47,561 nt of DNA, from the NCBI GenBank assembly GCA_035541735.1, contig DATKMS010000383.1, positions 1 through 47,561 on the forward strand, read 5' to 3'. Below, piece after piece: positions 18,999 through 27,306 of this stretch. This DNA is from DATKMS01 sp035541735. GTDB lineage: Bacteria; Desulfobacterota; Binatia; HRBIN30. The notes under the pieces are model-generated. The model made no database searches. It saw only the letters and a program-made list of their open reading frames with translations, and had not been told where the DNA came from. A program made the position numbers and the translations under genes. Numbering within the stretch: position 1 is the stretch's first letter; each line of letters begins with the position of its first letter.

Positions 18999-19562
18999 AT
19001 GCGAAAAACCCCCTCAGAAGAGCGGCGTAGCCGCGACATCTTGGCCATCGTCGAGCGCATTCACCAGCGACTCAACTTCCGTTTCCCGCCATTCCGCTTT
19101 GAGGACTTCCTCGCTCTCCACGATTCGTACAAGGTGTTCGAGGTGGACTTGCCCTTGGGTCTCGACGGCCGCATTTTCTTGAGCCCAGACGGCGAGCAAA
19201 AGACCATTTATCTGCGCAAGCATAATCCCCGCACTCGCATCCGCTTTACCCTCGCCCATGAAATCATGCATGCGGAGCTGCACTACCCGCACGGCCAGCT
19301 GACCGACCTGACGGCGTGTCGCACCTCGGAACACCATCGCGACGGACGCCGCAATGCGCTCGAACGCGAGGCCGACCTGGGCGCCGCGGCCTTGCTCATG
19401 CCGCTGCCGATGCTGGATCGCTTTCTCCCCTATCGGATCAAGCGTGAGTATCCGGAACACGTGGTGAGGGAGATGGCGCGTCTGTTCCGCGTGAGCGAGA
19501 CGGCGATGCGCATTCAGCTCAAGAACTACAGCGCACACCTCGGAGAAATCCAGGCTGCGTAA
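18999..19562 (+). CDS. ImmA/IrrE-family zinc metallopeptidase domain protein
   Basis: A 187-residue protein carrying the ImmA/IrrE (COG2856) motif HEIMH at residues 87-91, with a downstream EREAD segment holding the likely third ligand at Glu124. The family ending AAALLMP follows. ImmA cleaves repressors of mobile elements and IrrE controls radiation response; most other members are unassigned regulators. No helix-turn-helix domain is fused and no repressor gene adjoins, so a target cannot be proposed. ATG 18999 is chosen because upstream in-frame sequence back to 18753 lies inside the preceding VWA gene in another frame. Confidence 0.85.
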   Translation: MRKTPSEERRSRDILAIVERIHQRLNFRFPPFRFEDFLALHDSYKVFEVDLPLGLDGRIFLSPDGEQKTIYLRKHNPRTRIRFTLAHEIMHAELHYPHGQLTDLTACRTSEHHRDGRRNALEREADLGAAALLMPLPMLDRFLPYRIKREYPEHVVREMARLFRVSETAMRIQLKNYSAHLGEIQAA

Positions 19563-19607
19563 ACCCCGTCCTGTTCAGGCCTCGACAAGCACCCGTCGGA
19601 GTCGGCG

Positions 19608-20789
19608 ATGAAGGTGCTATACATCGACGCGTTTTCCGGAATCAGCGGCGACATGACCGTCGGGGCGCTGTTGGCCCTCGGCGTGCCGCTCGAGGCGGTC
19701 GAGCAACAGCTGAGACTGCTGCCGCTCAGTAGCTACACGATCGGCACCACGACGCGTCACGTGCACGGCATTGCAGCCACCAAGTTTGACGTTCAGGTTA
19801 CGACGCATGACCACACCCACGTGGCGTTCCGCGACATTCGCCGCATGCTCCAAGACTGCAAGCTCGACGCTGCCGCACAACGTCTCGCACTGGCCATCTT
19901 CACGCGCCTCGCGGAGGCGGAGGCGCACGTGCACGGGGTCGCAGCGGATGATGTCGAGTTCCACGAGATTGGCGCCGTCGACTCGATCATCGATATCGTG
20001 GGCACCGCGGTCGGCGCGACCAGCCTCGGCGTTGAGGCGGCCTATGTCGCACCGTTGCCGCTCGGATCGGGCATCGTGCCATCGCGACATGGAGCGTTGC
20101 CCATCCCCGCGCCGGCAACCCTGGAGCTGCTGCGCGGCTTCCCCACCCGGCCCGGCGATGGCCAGGGCGAACTGGTAACGCCGACCGGTGCGGCAATCGT
20201 GGCGGAGCTGGCAACCCCGGGCGCCGCGCCGGAGTTGCGCGTCCTCGGCTGCGGTTATGGCGCGGGCGCGCGAACACTGCAGGACCGTCCGAATGTCCTC
20301 CGACTCGTCCTGGGCGAACGCATCAGCCCCACGCAGCACGAAGAGCTGGTGGTGGTCGAAACCAACCTCGACGACCTCAACCCCGAGCTGTACGAGCACG
20401 TGATCGAACGACTGCTGAGCGCCGGCGCGCACGACGTCTACCTGGCGCCGGTGCATATGAAGAAGAACCGTCCGGGGATTGTGCTCAGCGTGTTGTGCGG
20501 CGCCGACGACTGCGAGCAGCTGTCGGCCATCGTGCTGAACGAGACGTCGGCCATTGGCGTGCGCTACTATCCGGTACGCCGCCGGCTCCTCAACCGTCTG
20601 ATTAGAGAGGTTACCACCGCGTTCGGTCCGGTGCGCGTCAAGGTGGCATTGGCTCCGGACGGCCACGAGAATCTCGCCCCCGAGTACGAGGACTGCAAAC
20701 GCGTCGCCGTGCAGAAGGGCATACCGATCAAGCACGTCTACCAAGCGGCGCTGGCCGCCGCCATGCAGACGTCAGCACGGCACAAGTAG
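19608..20789 (+). CDS. larC: LarC, nickel-pincer cofactor biosynthesis protein (COG1641)
   Basis: A 393-residue LarC protein. LarC is a CTP-dependent cyclometallase that inserts nickel into the pyridinium bis-thiocarboxylate mononucleotide used by lactate racemase and related enzymes. The family opening YIDAFSGISGDM is at residues 5-16. A conserved EFHEIGAVDSIIDIVG block and the late segments ETNLDDLNPE and MKKNRPG are also intact. It is a single reading frame, unlike Lactobacillus larC, which is split by a frameshift. LarB and LarE are not in the window, so the cofactor pathway cannot be judged complete. The 3' end overlaps the convergent bioD end by 18 bases. Confidence 0.93.
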   Translation: MKVLYIDAFSGISGDMTVGALLALGVPLEAVEQQLRLLPLSSYTIGTTTRHVHGIAATKFDVQVTTHDHTHVAFRDIRRMLQDCKLDAAAQRLALAIFTRLAEAEAHVHGVAADDVEFHEIGAVDSIIDIVGTAVGATSLGVEAAYVAPLPLGSGIVPSRHGALPIPAPATLELLRGFPTRPGDGQGELVTPTGAAIVAELATPGAAPELRVLGCGYGAGARTLQDRPNVLRLVLGERISPTQHEELVVVETNLDDLNPELYEHVIERLLSAGAHDVYLAPVHMKKNRPGIVLSVLCGADDCEQLSAIVLNETSAIGVRYYPVRRRLLNRLIREVTTAFGPVRVKVALAPDGHENLAPEYEDCKRVAVQKGIPIKHVYQAALAAAMQTSARHK

Positions 20790-21599
20790 CTCGCTGATCC
20801 GAATGTGCACGTCGGCGGCATCGGCCAACCGCTGCCGGCATTCCTGCGTCATCGTCACCGGCCCAAGGTACGGAACGACACCCAACGGCGGCCCGCACCA
20901 CTCGGCCAGAACGTCGACGTTGGTGCGCGCTGCCACGTCTGCGTCGGCCGCGAGGAAGTTGACGATGTATCCGAGCACGCACAGCCCAACCGCTTGTGCG
21001 TAACGGATGGTGAGCAAGGCATGGTTGAGCGCACCCAACTTCGAACCAATGACCACGACGACCGACGCATCGAGACGCGCCGCCAGGTCGGCGAAGGTCA
21101 CTCCCGGTGCGATCGGCACCAACAGCCCCCCGGCCCCCTCGACGCAGGTCAGGTCGTGCGCCACCGCCAGGGCTGCATGCGCTTCTGCGATCTGGTTGAT
21201 GTCGATGCACACGCCTTCACGGCGTGCGGCCACTAGCGGTGCCAGGGGCTCCTTCAGCACGATCGGGCAAATGCTGCGCAGGTCGAGCTGGCATTCCGAG
21301 AAGTACCGCAACTGGGCAGCATCCTGAGGCAGCGGCCGCCCATCCAGGCCCGGGAGACAACCGGTCTCCACAGGCTTGAAAACCCCGACCCTCCAGTTCT
21401 GCCGGCGGAGGGCTGCCACAATGGCAGACAACACCGTGGTCTTACCAATTCCGGTGTCGGTTCCTGTTATGAAGAGAGTTCTGAATTTCAGGGGACCCGC
21501 TTTCTGCGCGGGGTCCTGTGTATCGGAGGCGCGAAGCGAACGAAAGACGGACTCGGCTACCAGACGATCGCCCAGATGGTCCAGGCGATGTAGCTCCAC
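20772..21599 (-). CDS. bioD: Dethiobiotin synthetase
   Basis: BioD closes the ureido ring of biotin's precursor, converting 7,8-diaminopelargonate, CO2 and ATP to dethiobiotin. The P-loop GTDTGIGKTT and the family motif VEGAGGLLVP are clear, as is KPVETG. The reading frame is open from ATG 21599, giving 275 residues, but the family homology starts only near residue 39. No ATG, GTG or TTG lies between the upstream small gene's stop and that point; a CTG at 21489-21491 would give the usual length. The true start is therefore unresolved. The ATG at 21599 overlaps the last 43 bases of the 54-residue gene in another frame. BioA and BioF are encoded upstream on the same strand. Confidence 0.9.
   Translation of the reverse strand: MELHRLDHLGDRLVAESVFRSLRASDTQDPAQKAGPLKFRTLFITGTDTGIGKTTVLSAIVAALRRQNWRVGVFKPVETGCLPGLDGRPLPQDAAQLRYFSECQLDLRSICPIVLKEPLAPLVAARREGVCIDINQIAEAHAALAVAHDLTCVEGAGGLLVPIAPGVTFADLAARLDASVVVVIGSKLGALNHALLTIRYAQAVGLCVLGYIVNFLAADADVAARTNVDVLAEWCGPPLGVVPYLGPVTMTQECRQRLADAADVHIRISELLVPC
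21481..21516 (-). promoter_or_regulatory. Two small stem-loops over the probable bioD start
   Basis: An imperfect hairpin (GGACCCGC at 21493-21500 with GCGGGGTCC at 21508-21516, one bulge) abuts the palindrome CTGAATTTCAG (21481-21491), which contains the candidate CTG start codon of bioD. It could occlude or mark the start, or end the upstream transcript. No T-run is present. Confidence 0.35.
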
Positions 21600-21721
21600 A
21601 ATCCCAGACTGAGCAATGTCGCGGTGGCAAAGCCGAAGAATGGAATGTTACGGGTCTCCTCCGGCGCCAGTTCGTCGCTTTCAGCTCGCGTCCACGTGGT
21701 GTCGTCGTACGTTAGTTGCAT
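21557..21721 (-). CDS. 54-residue single-pass membrane protein between bioA and bioD
   Basis: A short reading frame with a good ribosome site (GGGAG eight bases before ATG 21721). The N-terminal half is polar and acidic (LTYDDTTW, ESDELAPEETRN). The C-terminal half is one aromatic-rich membrane segment (GFATATLLSLG, then LWSYIAWTIWAIVW) that ends at the very last residue. This Nin-Cout or tail-anchored shape is typical of small subunits of membrane complexes. I do not recognise a family. It is 142 bases downstream of bioA and overlaps the open frame of bioD, so it is probably co-transcribed with the biotin genes. The well-formed start and the sharp polar-to-hydrophobic division argue that it is real. 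Confidence 0.7.
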   Translation of the reverse strand: MQLTYDDTTWTRAESDELAPEETRNIPFFGFATATLLSLGLWSYIAWTIWAIVW

Positions 21722-21863
21722 CTCTCGATCTCCCGTGGACGACCAGCAGCAATCGCCGTGCCTTCTCGCAAGCTAAAGGGTGACGCAGCGCGGGTCAATC
21801 GGGGTGTGCCGAAACGATTCCACTTCTGACGAAAGGGCTCCAGAATATGGCAAATCGCGCCGC

Positions 21864-23231
21864 TCAGCTGGGCTCCGGTGGGTTAGTCACCCGAAGAATG
21901 GCGTCGCGTGTCACCCTACACAGAAAGTCCAGTTGGTCTTCGGTGATGCTCAGCGGGGGCATCAGGATGATCACGTCACCGAGTGGCCGGAGGATGACCC
22001 CGTGCTGGCGACCCTCTAGCGTCACCTGCATCCCCATACGCCTGGCGGGCGGGTACGAGCGACGGTCGTCGCGCTGCGCTACCAACTCGATACCAACCAT
22101 CAATCCCCACTGCCGGACGTCACCCACATGCGGGAGCGAAGCAAGCGTCGCCAGCCGTTCGGTCAACTGCCGGCTCCGGTCCTGCACCCGTGCCAGAACC
22201 TGTTCCCCTTCGAACACGTCGAGGTTGGCGAGCGCCACGGCGCAGGCCAGGGCGTTGCCCGTGTAGGTGTGCCCATGGAAGAACGTCTTGTATTCCTCGT
22301 AGCGTCCCAAGAAGGCGCAGAAGATCTCCTCGGTCGCCAGGGTCGCGGCAAGCGGCAGATAGCCGCCGCTGATTCCTTTGCCGAGACACAGGAGATCGGG
22401 AGCAACCGCCGCGTGCTCGACGGCGAACATCTTGCCGGTGCGTCCGAAGCCGGTCGCGACCTCGTCGCAGATCAAGAGGGCACCATGCTGTCGCGTCAGG
22501 TCGCGGAGCGCCCGGAGGTAGGCCGCCGGATGCGCCCACATGCCCGCCGCCCCTTGCATCAGCGGCTCGACGATGAGCGCAGCGACCTCGGGTCCCTTGT
22601 CGGCAAAAAGCGCCGCGGCCTCTGCCACCGCCGCTTGCAGCGCGGCCTCGGGTTCCATCCCGCGCTGCCACCGAAAGACGTGCGGCGGGTTCAGCTTGTG
22701 GCAGGGAAACAGCAGCGGCTTGAAGAAGCGATGGAAGGCCTCAGAGTAGCCAGCGCTCACCGCACCGATGGTGTCGCCGTGATACGCCTCGGTGAGCGCG
22801 ACGAACTGGGTCCGGCGCGCCTCCCCGCGCAACTGCCAGTACTGAAATGCCATCTTCAGGGCGATCTCGACGGCGGTGGCGCCGGCGTCTGAATAGAACA
22901 CACGCGTCAACCCCGGCGGCGCGATCTGCACCAAACGCCGCGCCAACACGATGGACGGCACACTCGCCAGACCGAGCAGGGTGGAATGCGCGATACGATC
23001 GGCCTGCTGGTGCAGTGCGGCAGTCAGGACGGGGTGGCGATGGCCGTGGACGTTACACCACAGCGATGACACGCCATCGAGGTAGCGATTGCCGAAGACA
23101 TCGATCAGGTAGTTGCCGTCACCACCGGCGATGATCAGCGGCTCGTCGGCCAGCCATTCCTGCATCTGGGTGAACGGATGCCACAGGGACGCCTGATCCC
23201 ACGCCGCCAGTTCCTCCGGATTGAGGCGCAT
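21864..23231 (-). CDS. bioA: Adenosylmethionine-8-amino-7-oxononanoate aminotransferase
   Basis: BioA transfers the amino group of S-adenosylmethionine to 8-amino-7-oxononanoate, giving 7,8-diaminopelargonate. The 455-residue chain has the BioA opening WHPFTQM, the substrate-site segment SSLWCNVHGHRHP, the class-III aminotransferase core LLICDEVATGFGRTG and the PLP lysine in LCLGKGISGGYLP. Size and motifs are those of a full-length enzyme. Its ATG follows the bioF stop by three bases, so the two are co-transcribed. It acts between BioF and BioD in the cytoplasm. Confidence 0.96.
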   Translation of the reverse strand: MRLNPEELAAWDQASLWHPFTQMQEWLADEPLIIAGGDGNYLIDVFGNRYLDGVSSLWCNVHGHRHPVLTAALHQQADRIAHSTLLGLASVPSIVLARRLVQIAPPGLTRVFYSDAGATAVEIALKMAFQYWQLRGEARRTQFVALTEAYHGDTIGAVSAGYSEAFHRFFKPLLFPCHKLNPPHVFRWQRGMEPEAALQAAVAEAAALFADKGPEVAALIVEPLMQGAAGMWAHPAAYLRALRDLTRQHGALLICDEVATGFGRTGKMFAVEHAAVAPDLLCLGKGISGGYLPLAATLATEEIFCAFLGRYEEYKTFFHGHTYTGNALACAVALANLDVFEGEQVLARVQDRSRQLTERLATLASLPHVGDVRQWGLMVGIELVAQRDDRRSYPPARRMGMQVTLEGRQHGVILRPLGDVIILMPPLSITEDQLDFLCRVTRDAILRVTNPPEPS

Positions 23232-23234
23232 CCG

Positions 23235-24398
23235 CTACCCCTCGGCGAAGGCGCGTTGAAACGCCTCGGCTGCGAAGTGCAGGTCCGCGGGCGTGTGCGT
23301 GCTCATCATCGTGACCCGCAAGCGCGCGCTGTCGGGCGGCACGGTGGGCGGGCGGATGCCTTGCACAAACACGCCCGCCTCCAGCAAACGCTCGGAGGTG
23401 CGCATTGTGCGCGCTGCGTCGCCGATCAGGACGGGGATGATATGCGCCGGATGCGGCGGCACCTGCAGGCCGCACTGTTGCAAGCCCTGCCACAAGCGGG
23501 CCGCGTTTTCCGCGAGACGCTGCTGCGGGGTCGGATCGGAGACCACGATCGCCAACGCCGCAGATGCGGCGGCCACCACGGCAGGTGGCAGCGCCGTCGT
23601 GTAGATGAAACTGCGCGCCGTATTGATCAGCAGGTCGACGACAGCGCGGCGTCCGGCGACAAAGGCACCGAACGAACCCAGCGCTTTGCCGAGCGTGCCC
23701 ATTTGCAGCGTCACCCGCCCCTGCAGTCCGAGGGCGGCGACGACGCCAGCGCCGCGCGGGCCGACAACACCGGTGGCATGCGCCTCGTCGACCAGCACCA
23801 TCGCACCGTAGCGCTGCGCGACGTCGCAGATTGCTGCCAGCGGAGCCGTGTCGCCATCCATGCTGAAGATCGACTCGGTTACCACCAGCCGCCGGTGCGC
23901 CGCGCTGTGCGCCAATAGCTCACTCAGCACGCTCACGTCGTTGTGGGGGTAGACGGACACGGCGGCGCGGGACTGTCGGCACCCGTCGATGATGCTGGCG
24001 TGGTTCAGTGCATCGCTGAACACGGCATCTCCCTCGCCGACGAGCGCGGTGATCGCCCCGATGTTGGCGTGGTAGCCGGAATTGAACAACAAGGCCGCCT
24101 CGGTGCCTTTGAACGCCGCCAGTTGCTCTTCGAGGGTGTGATGGAGCCGCATGGAGCCGGAGATCAGGCGCGAGGCGCCTGCGCCTGCCCCGTACTCGAG
24201 CGCAGCGCGGCTTGCGGCCTCGCGTACTGCCGGATGCGTCGCCAGGCCGAGGTAGTTGTTCGAGCACAGCAGCAGCGCCCGCCGCCCATCGACAGTGACC
24301 CAGGTGTCCTGCGCGCCCTCGATCGGCCGGAGTCGCCGCACCAGGCCGGCGGCCTGACGGCGCGCCAGCTCGCACGTCGCGAAGTCTGCAACCGACAT
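23235..24398 (-). CDS. bioF: 8-amino-7-oxononanoate synthase
   Basis: BioF condenses pimeloyl thioester with alanine, the first committed step of the biotin ring system, using PLP. Motifs of the alpha-oxoamine synthase family are intact: SNNYLGLA, ASRLISGSMRLH, SIFSMDGD, VDEAHATG and the PLP lysine in GTLGKALG. ATG 24398 (387 residues) is preferred over the longer frame to 24437 because a strong promoter ends just upstream and would lie inside the longer version. The transcript would then be almost leaderless. It is the first gene of bioF-bioA-(small membrane protein)-bioD. Confidence 0.95.
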   Translation of the reverse strand: MSVADFATCELARRQAAGLVRRLRPIEGAQDTWVTVDGRRALLLCSNNYLGLATHPAVREAASRAALEYGAGAGASRLISGSMRLHHTLEEQLAAFKGTEAALLFNSGYHANIGAITALVGEGDAVFSDALNHASIIDGCRQSRAAVSVYPHNDVSVLSELLAHSAAHRRLVVTESIFSMDGDTAPLAAICDVAQRYGAMVLVDEAHATGVVGPRGAGVVAALGLQGRVTLQMGTLGKALGSFGAFVAGRRAVVDLLINTARSFIYTTALPPAVVAAASAALAIVVSDPTPQQRLAENAARLWQGLQQCGLQVPPHPAHIIPVLIGDAARTMRTSERLLEAGVFVQGIRPPTVPPDSARLRVTMMSTHTPADLHFAAEAFQRAFAEG

Positions 24399-24408
24399 GG
24401 TCGGCTGA

Positions 24409-24437
24409 CGATTAGACGTGCTCCGGACGCCTGTCAA
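24409..24437 (-). promoter_or_regulatory. Sigma-70 promoter of the biotin operon, near-leaderless
   Basis: On the minus strand TTGACA (24437-24432) and TAATCG (24414-24409) are 17 bases apart. Transcription would begin about four bases before the bioF ATG at 24398. No Shine-Dalgarno sequence fits between. Confidence 0.55.
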
Positions 24438-24539
24438 CGCGTGCGCAGCAGTCGGGAGCGGCGCAGCCCCGCATTCAGAAGTTTCGTCCGCACAGTGCCG
24501 AACATGTTCGCCGCCATCTGCGAGCGGCCTTCCGGCGGC

Positions 24540-25046
24540 TCAGCGGACCGTGACCTCGACGCGGCGGTTGTTGCGGCGGCCCTGCACCGTTTCGTTGGAG
24601 GCGGCGGCGTATTGTTCGCCGAAGCCTTGCACCAGCATGCGCGGCGGGGCGATGCCTTGGGAAGCCAAGTAGTCTGCCACGTTCTGGGCGCGCGCCAGCG
24701 ACAACCCCTGGTTGTTCACTTCGCTGCCGCTCGAGTCGGCAAACCCTTGCACCAGAAACATCGCCTGCGGGTAGGGCTGCATCTGTTGGACGAACCAGTT
24801 GAGTTGCCGATACGCATCCTGGTCAAGGTTGGGGCTGCCGACCGCGAAGTAGACCACCGCGGCGTACTTGCTCGCTTGCGCGTGGGCCGCCTCCGCTTGC
24901 GCGTTGACGACACGCTGCTGCGCTTCGAGTCTCTGCATTTCCTGGTTGTAGGTCGCCTGGTAGGCGGAAGGGCAGGCCTGGCCCTGCAGCACCAGCCACC
25001 CTACGGCAACCGCAACGCCGGCCGCGCGTGCTCCGCTCGGCTTCAT
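24540..25046 (-). CDS. Small OmpA-family peptidoglycan-binding protein
   Basis: A 168-residue exported protein with a signal sequence whose end, LQGQAC, could be a lipobox (cleavage before Cys25). A helical region rich in Ala and Gln (about 30-60) leads into an OmpA C-terminal domain with VVYFAVGSPNLD, GFADSSGS and the arginine ending GRRNNRRVEVTV. The domain should bind peptidoglycan from the periplasm. The start overlaps the stop of the EF-hand gene (ATGA at 25043-25046), so it is translated with it. It is the last of four envelope-protein genes in a row. Confidence 0.88.
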   Translation of the reverse strand: MKPSGARAAGVAVAVGWLVLQGQACPSAYQATYNQEMQRLEAQQRVVNAQAEAAHAQASKYAAVVYFAVGSPNLDQDAYRQLNWFVQQMQPYPQAMFLVQGFADSSGSEVNNQGLSLARAQNVADYLASQGIAPPRMLVQGFGEQYAAASNETVQGRRNNRRVEVTVR

Positions 25047-25450
25047 TGCTTCTGTCCTCCTTCGTAGGCCGTGACCACCTCATCGACAGAGAGTTGATAG
25101 TCGTGATTCGTGTCGGCGGCCTCGAATTGGCGGAACCGGATCGTGACGAATTCAGCCAACGAGATGCGGCCGTCGCCGTTGGTGTCGGCGGCCTTGAACG
25201 CTCCCGAGAAGGGCAGGCGTGCATATTCGTCGGCGCTGAGAAAGCCGTCTTTGTTGGTGTCGGCACTATAGAAGACCTCGACGAGACGCACGTGAAACTC
25301 CTCGATGTCGATCTGACCGTCCTTGTTCGTGTCGACCTGAGCGAAGGCCGCACGAGGATCGTACGACTGTGCCGGACCCTGAGCCCAGGCCGCACCGCCG
25401 AGCATGACATGGGCACTCGCAAGAACGAACGCTGCTAGGACAAAACGCAT
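25043..25450 (-). CDS. Secreted EF-hand (calmodulin-like) protein
   Basis: A 135-residue protein with a signal peptide (cleavage probably after AWAQ) and four EF-hand loops: DTNKDGQIDIEE, DTNKDGFLSADE, DTNGDGRISLAE and DTNHDYQLSVDE. The first three are canonical 12-residue calcium loops. The fourth has Tyr at the position usually held by Gly. ATG 25450, behind a GGAGAG ribosome site, gives a clean signal peptide, so the longer frame to 25519 is not used. It probably binds calcium in the periplasm or outside the cell. It is translationally coupled to the OmpA gene, which suggests a shared envelope function. Confidence 0.88.
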   Translation of the reverse strand: MRFVLAAFVLASAHVMLGGAAWAQGPAQSYDPRAAFAQVDTNKDGQIDIEEFHVRLVEVFYSADTNKDGFLSADEYARLPFSGAFKAADTNGDGRISLAEFVTIRFRQFEAADTNHDYQLSVDEVVTAYEGGQKQ

Positions 25451-25476
25451 GGGACTCTCCTCGCTCCGATCCGCGG

Positions 25477-25968
25477 TCAGCTCGGTTGGATCTGCCAGTT
25501 GCCGTCGGGCTGGCGGCACGCGGTTCCGTACGACTGATGTTGTTCACCGCCGATGGTGATCGTCTGTTGGTACTGGCGGCAGTATTGGCCGTTGGCGAGC
25601 TGATACGTCCGCGTCGGCGTGATCGATCCGGAGTTGCCGGTCTGCGGATTGTTCCACACGGTTGGTTGGCCCGCCTGGTTCTGTTCGAAGGCCTGTTGTG
25701 CCGCCTGCGCCGCCTTTTGCTTGTCGTTGTTGTCCATCTTGTGTCCCACGAAGCCGCCGATCAGGGCGCCGCCGACGGCCGCACCGACAATCGCCGCAGG
25801 ACTGCCTCCCGCGAGCGCCGCGATTCCAGCACCGGCCCCGGCACCCAACAAGCCGCCGAGCATGGCCTTGGGGTTCTCCTGATAGGTTTGCTGCATGGAA
25901 GCGCAGGAAGACAGTGTAAACGTCAGCAGCACGACGGCTGCCACGGTGCAGATGGGTTTGCGATGCAT
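25477..25968 (-). CDS. Glycine-zipper lipoprotein (17-kDa surface antigen-like)
   Basis: A 163-residue lipoprotein: signal sequence with lipobox LSSC at residues 18-21, then two glycine-zipper helices (GGLLGAGAGAGIAALAGG and GAAVGGALIGGFVGHK), the pattern of the rickettsial 17-kDa antigen and RT0821/Lpp0805 proteins. The C-terminal domain is the small beta fold with CRQYQQTITIGG and YGTACRQPDG, whose two cysteines may pair. A GGGAGGAG ribosome site precedes the ATG. It is anchored in the outer membrane and probably modifies envelope integrity. It lies in the four-gene envelope operon. Confidence 0.9.
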   Translation of the reverse strand: MHRKPICTVAAVVLLTFTLSSCASMQQTYQENPKAMLGGLLGAGAGAGIAALAGGSPAAIVGAAVGGALIGGFVGHKMDNNDKQKAAQAAQQAFEQNQAGQPTVWNNPQTGNSGSITPTRTYQLANGQYCRQYQQTITIGGEQHQSYGTACRQPDGNWQIQPS

Positions 25969-25983
25969 GATCTCCTCCCGAAG

Positions 25984-26436
25984 CTACGGCACCATGCCTG
26001 GCTGGGGCATGGCACCCGGCGGCGGCATGGCCCCCGGCGGACCGAAGCCGGGACCTGGCGGGGCGAACTCGGGCGCCGCTTGGATGCGTCCCGTTTGCGA
26101 AAGGGCGTTGCAGTTCTGCATCTCACCGCAGTAGGTCACGTAGATGGCTTGTTTGCCACAGCCGCGCACGCCGATGGTGTACTCGGACCCCTCGAAGCGA
26201 AAGCCCTCGATGACCTTCTGCGACAGCACGGAGGCTTGCACCTCGGGGCAGTTCAGCTCGAACCGGGCACGGCTGGTGGCCGCCTGCATGGCAGCGGGTG
26301 CATTCTGCACGAGGGGACTGGTGCAGGCGCTGGCAACGAACACCAGCCCCACCAGCACACCCGCGCCGCGGAAGCGCGACAGTGCCCGTAACCGTTCCCA
26401 TCCGCCGGGGCGAATGGATGTCGTGAACATCACCAT
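25984..26436 (-). CDS. Hypothetical lipoprotein with Pro/Gly/Met-rich tail
   Basis: A 150-residue putative lipoprotein. A basic N-terminus and hydrophobic segment end in a lipobox-like SAC at about residues 36-38. The mature part has five further cysteines (NCPEV, GCGKQ, YCGEMQNC pattern) and ends in a Pro/Gly/Met-rich tail (GPPGAMPPPGAMPQPGM). The ribosome site AAGGAGGG is seven bases before ATG 26436. I do not recognise the domain, although the spacing of GCGKQAIYVTYCG resembles small exported proteins from environmental Deltaproteobacteria. It is the first gene of the envelope operon; no promoter was found by eye. Confidence 0.75.
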   Translation of the reverse strand: MVMFTTSIRPGGWERLRALSRFRGAGVLVGLVFVASACTSPLVQNAPAAMQAATSRARFELNCPEVQASVLSQKVIEGFRFEGSEYTIGVRGCGKQAIYVTYCGEMQNCNALSQTGRIQAAPEFAPPGPGFGPPGAMPPPGAMPQPGMVP

Positions 26437-26592
26437 CTGGAGACCCTCCTTTCGCGCTCTTCTACACTAGTCCTTGGGTCAGTGCACACCCGAGGCTGTG
26501 CCGATCTCTTCGAGCTGTTGCTTCAGCATGATCACCAACTCCTCCGCCGAGTTGAACCGCGCCCGGCGCCTGGAACTCAGGAAACCCAGCTA

Positions 26593-27306
26593 TCAGCGCT
26601 GCGGCAACCGCGCCGTGTGCATGCCAACCAAGCGGGCGATGAGAATCGCCAAGTACAGCTGTCCGGTTACCCCCTCGATGATCGAAAGCGCGCGCGCTCC
26701 GAGGGAGAGCGGCGAGACGTCGCCATACCCGAGGGTCGCGAGTGTTGTGAAGCTGTAGTACTGCATCAGCGGTGTGAACGGTTGCTTTGGGCCATTCCAG
26801 GCCGACGCTTTGGCGAGAGCCGAGGAGATGGAAAGGGCGTCTGGCGAGAGCAATACCAGCAGCGCGTAATAGGTGCCCCACACCGTCCCCAGCAGAAAAT
26901 AGGCGCACACCGCCCCGACAATGGTGTCGGCAGTGACGGTTTCGTCTCGAAAGACGGCGAGCAGGATGACCAGCGTCAAGAAGGTGAGAAACGCGCTGGT
27001 AGCGGCAAAGCCCACGGCACGAAGGGGCAAGGACTCGCTGAGCACCAGCCAGTGGCTGAGCAATGTGGGAACAGCAAGCGCCAGAGTCACCATGCGCAGC
27101 CGCCGTCCGACACTCCAGACCGCGAACAAGACCAGAACGGAAAATCCGATGCTCGCACTGAGCTCGCGTACGTCCTTCTCAGTAAAGACGCTTGCAGAGA
27201 CGAAGACGGCCAGCAGGATGATCGTCAATCCGGTGAAGCGCCCTCTGAGGAGACGCTCCAGCCACCGTCGATCACGGTGCTCCACATGCCTCAACATCTG
27301 CCGCAC
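26593..27306 (-). CDS. Two-pore-helix-type potassium channel (ion_trans_2)
   Basis: A 237-residue membrane protein with six or seven hydrophobic segments. The last pair encloses a pore loop with the potassium selectivity filter TLGYGD at residues 191-196, preceded by SFTTLA. Several N-terminal hydrophobic segments form a membrane domain without the regular Arg pattern of a voltage sensor. No RCK/TrkA-N domain follows, so gating is unknown. The frame opens with GTG 27306, and ATG 27297 is an equally good start. A strong hairpin lies 15 bases before the GTG. It should conduct potassium across the inner membrane. Confidence 0.85.
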   Translation of the reverse strand: MRQMLRHVEHRDRRWLERLLRGRFTGLTIILLAVFVSASVFTEKDVRELSASIGFSVLVLFAVWSVGRRLRMVTLALAVPTLLSHWLVLSESLPLRAVGFAATSAFLTFLTLVILLAVFRDETVTADTIVGAVCAYFLLGTVWGTYYALLVLLSPDALSISSALAKASAWNGPKQPFTPLMQYYSFTTLATLGYGDVSPLSLGARALSIIEGVTGQLYLAILIARLVGMHTARLPQR

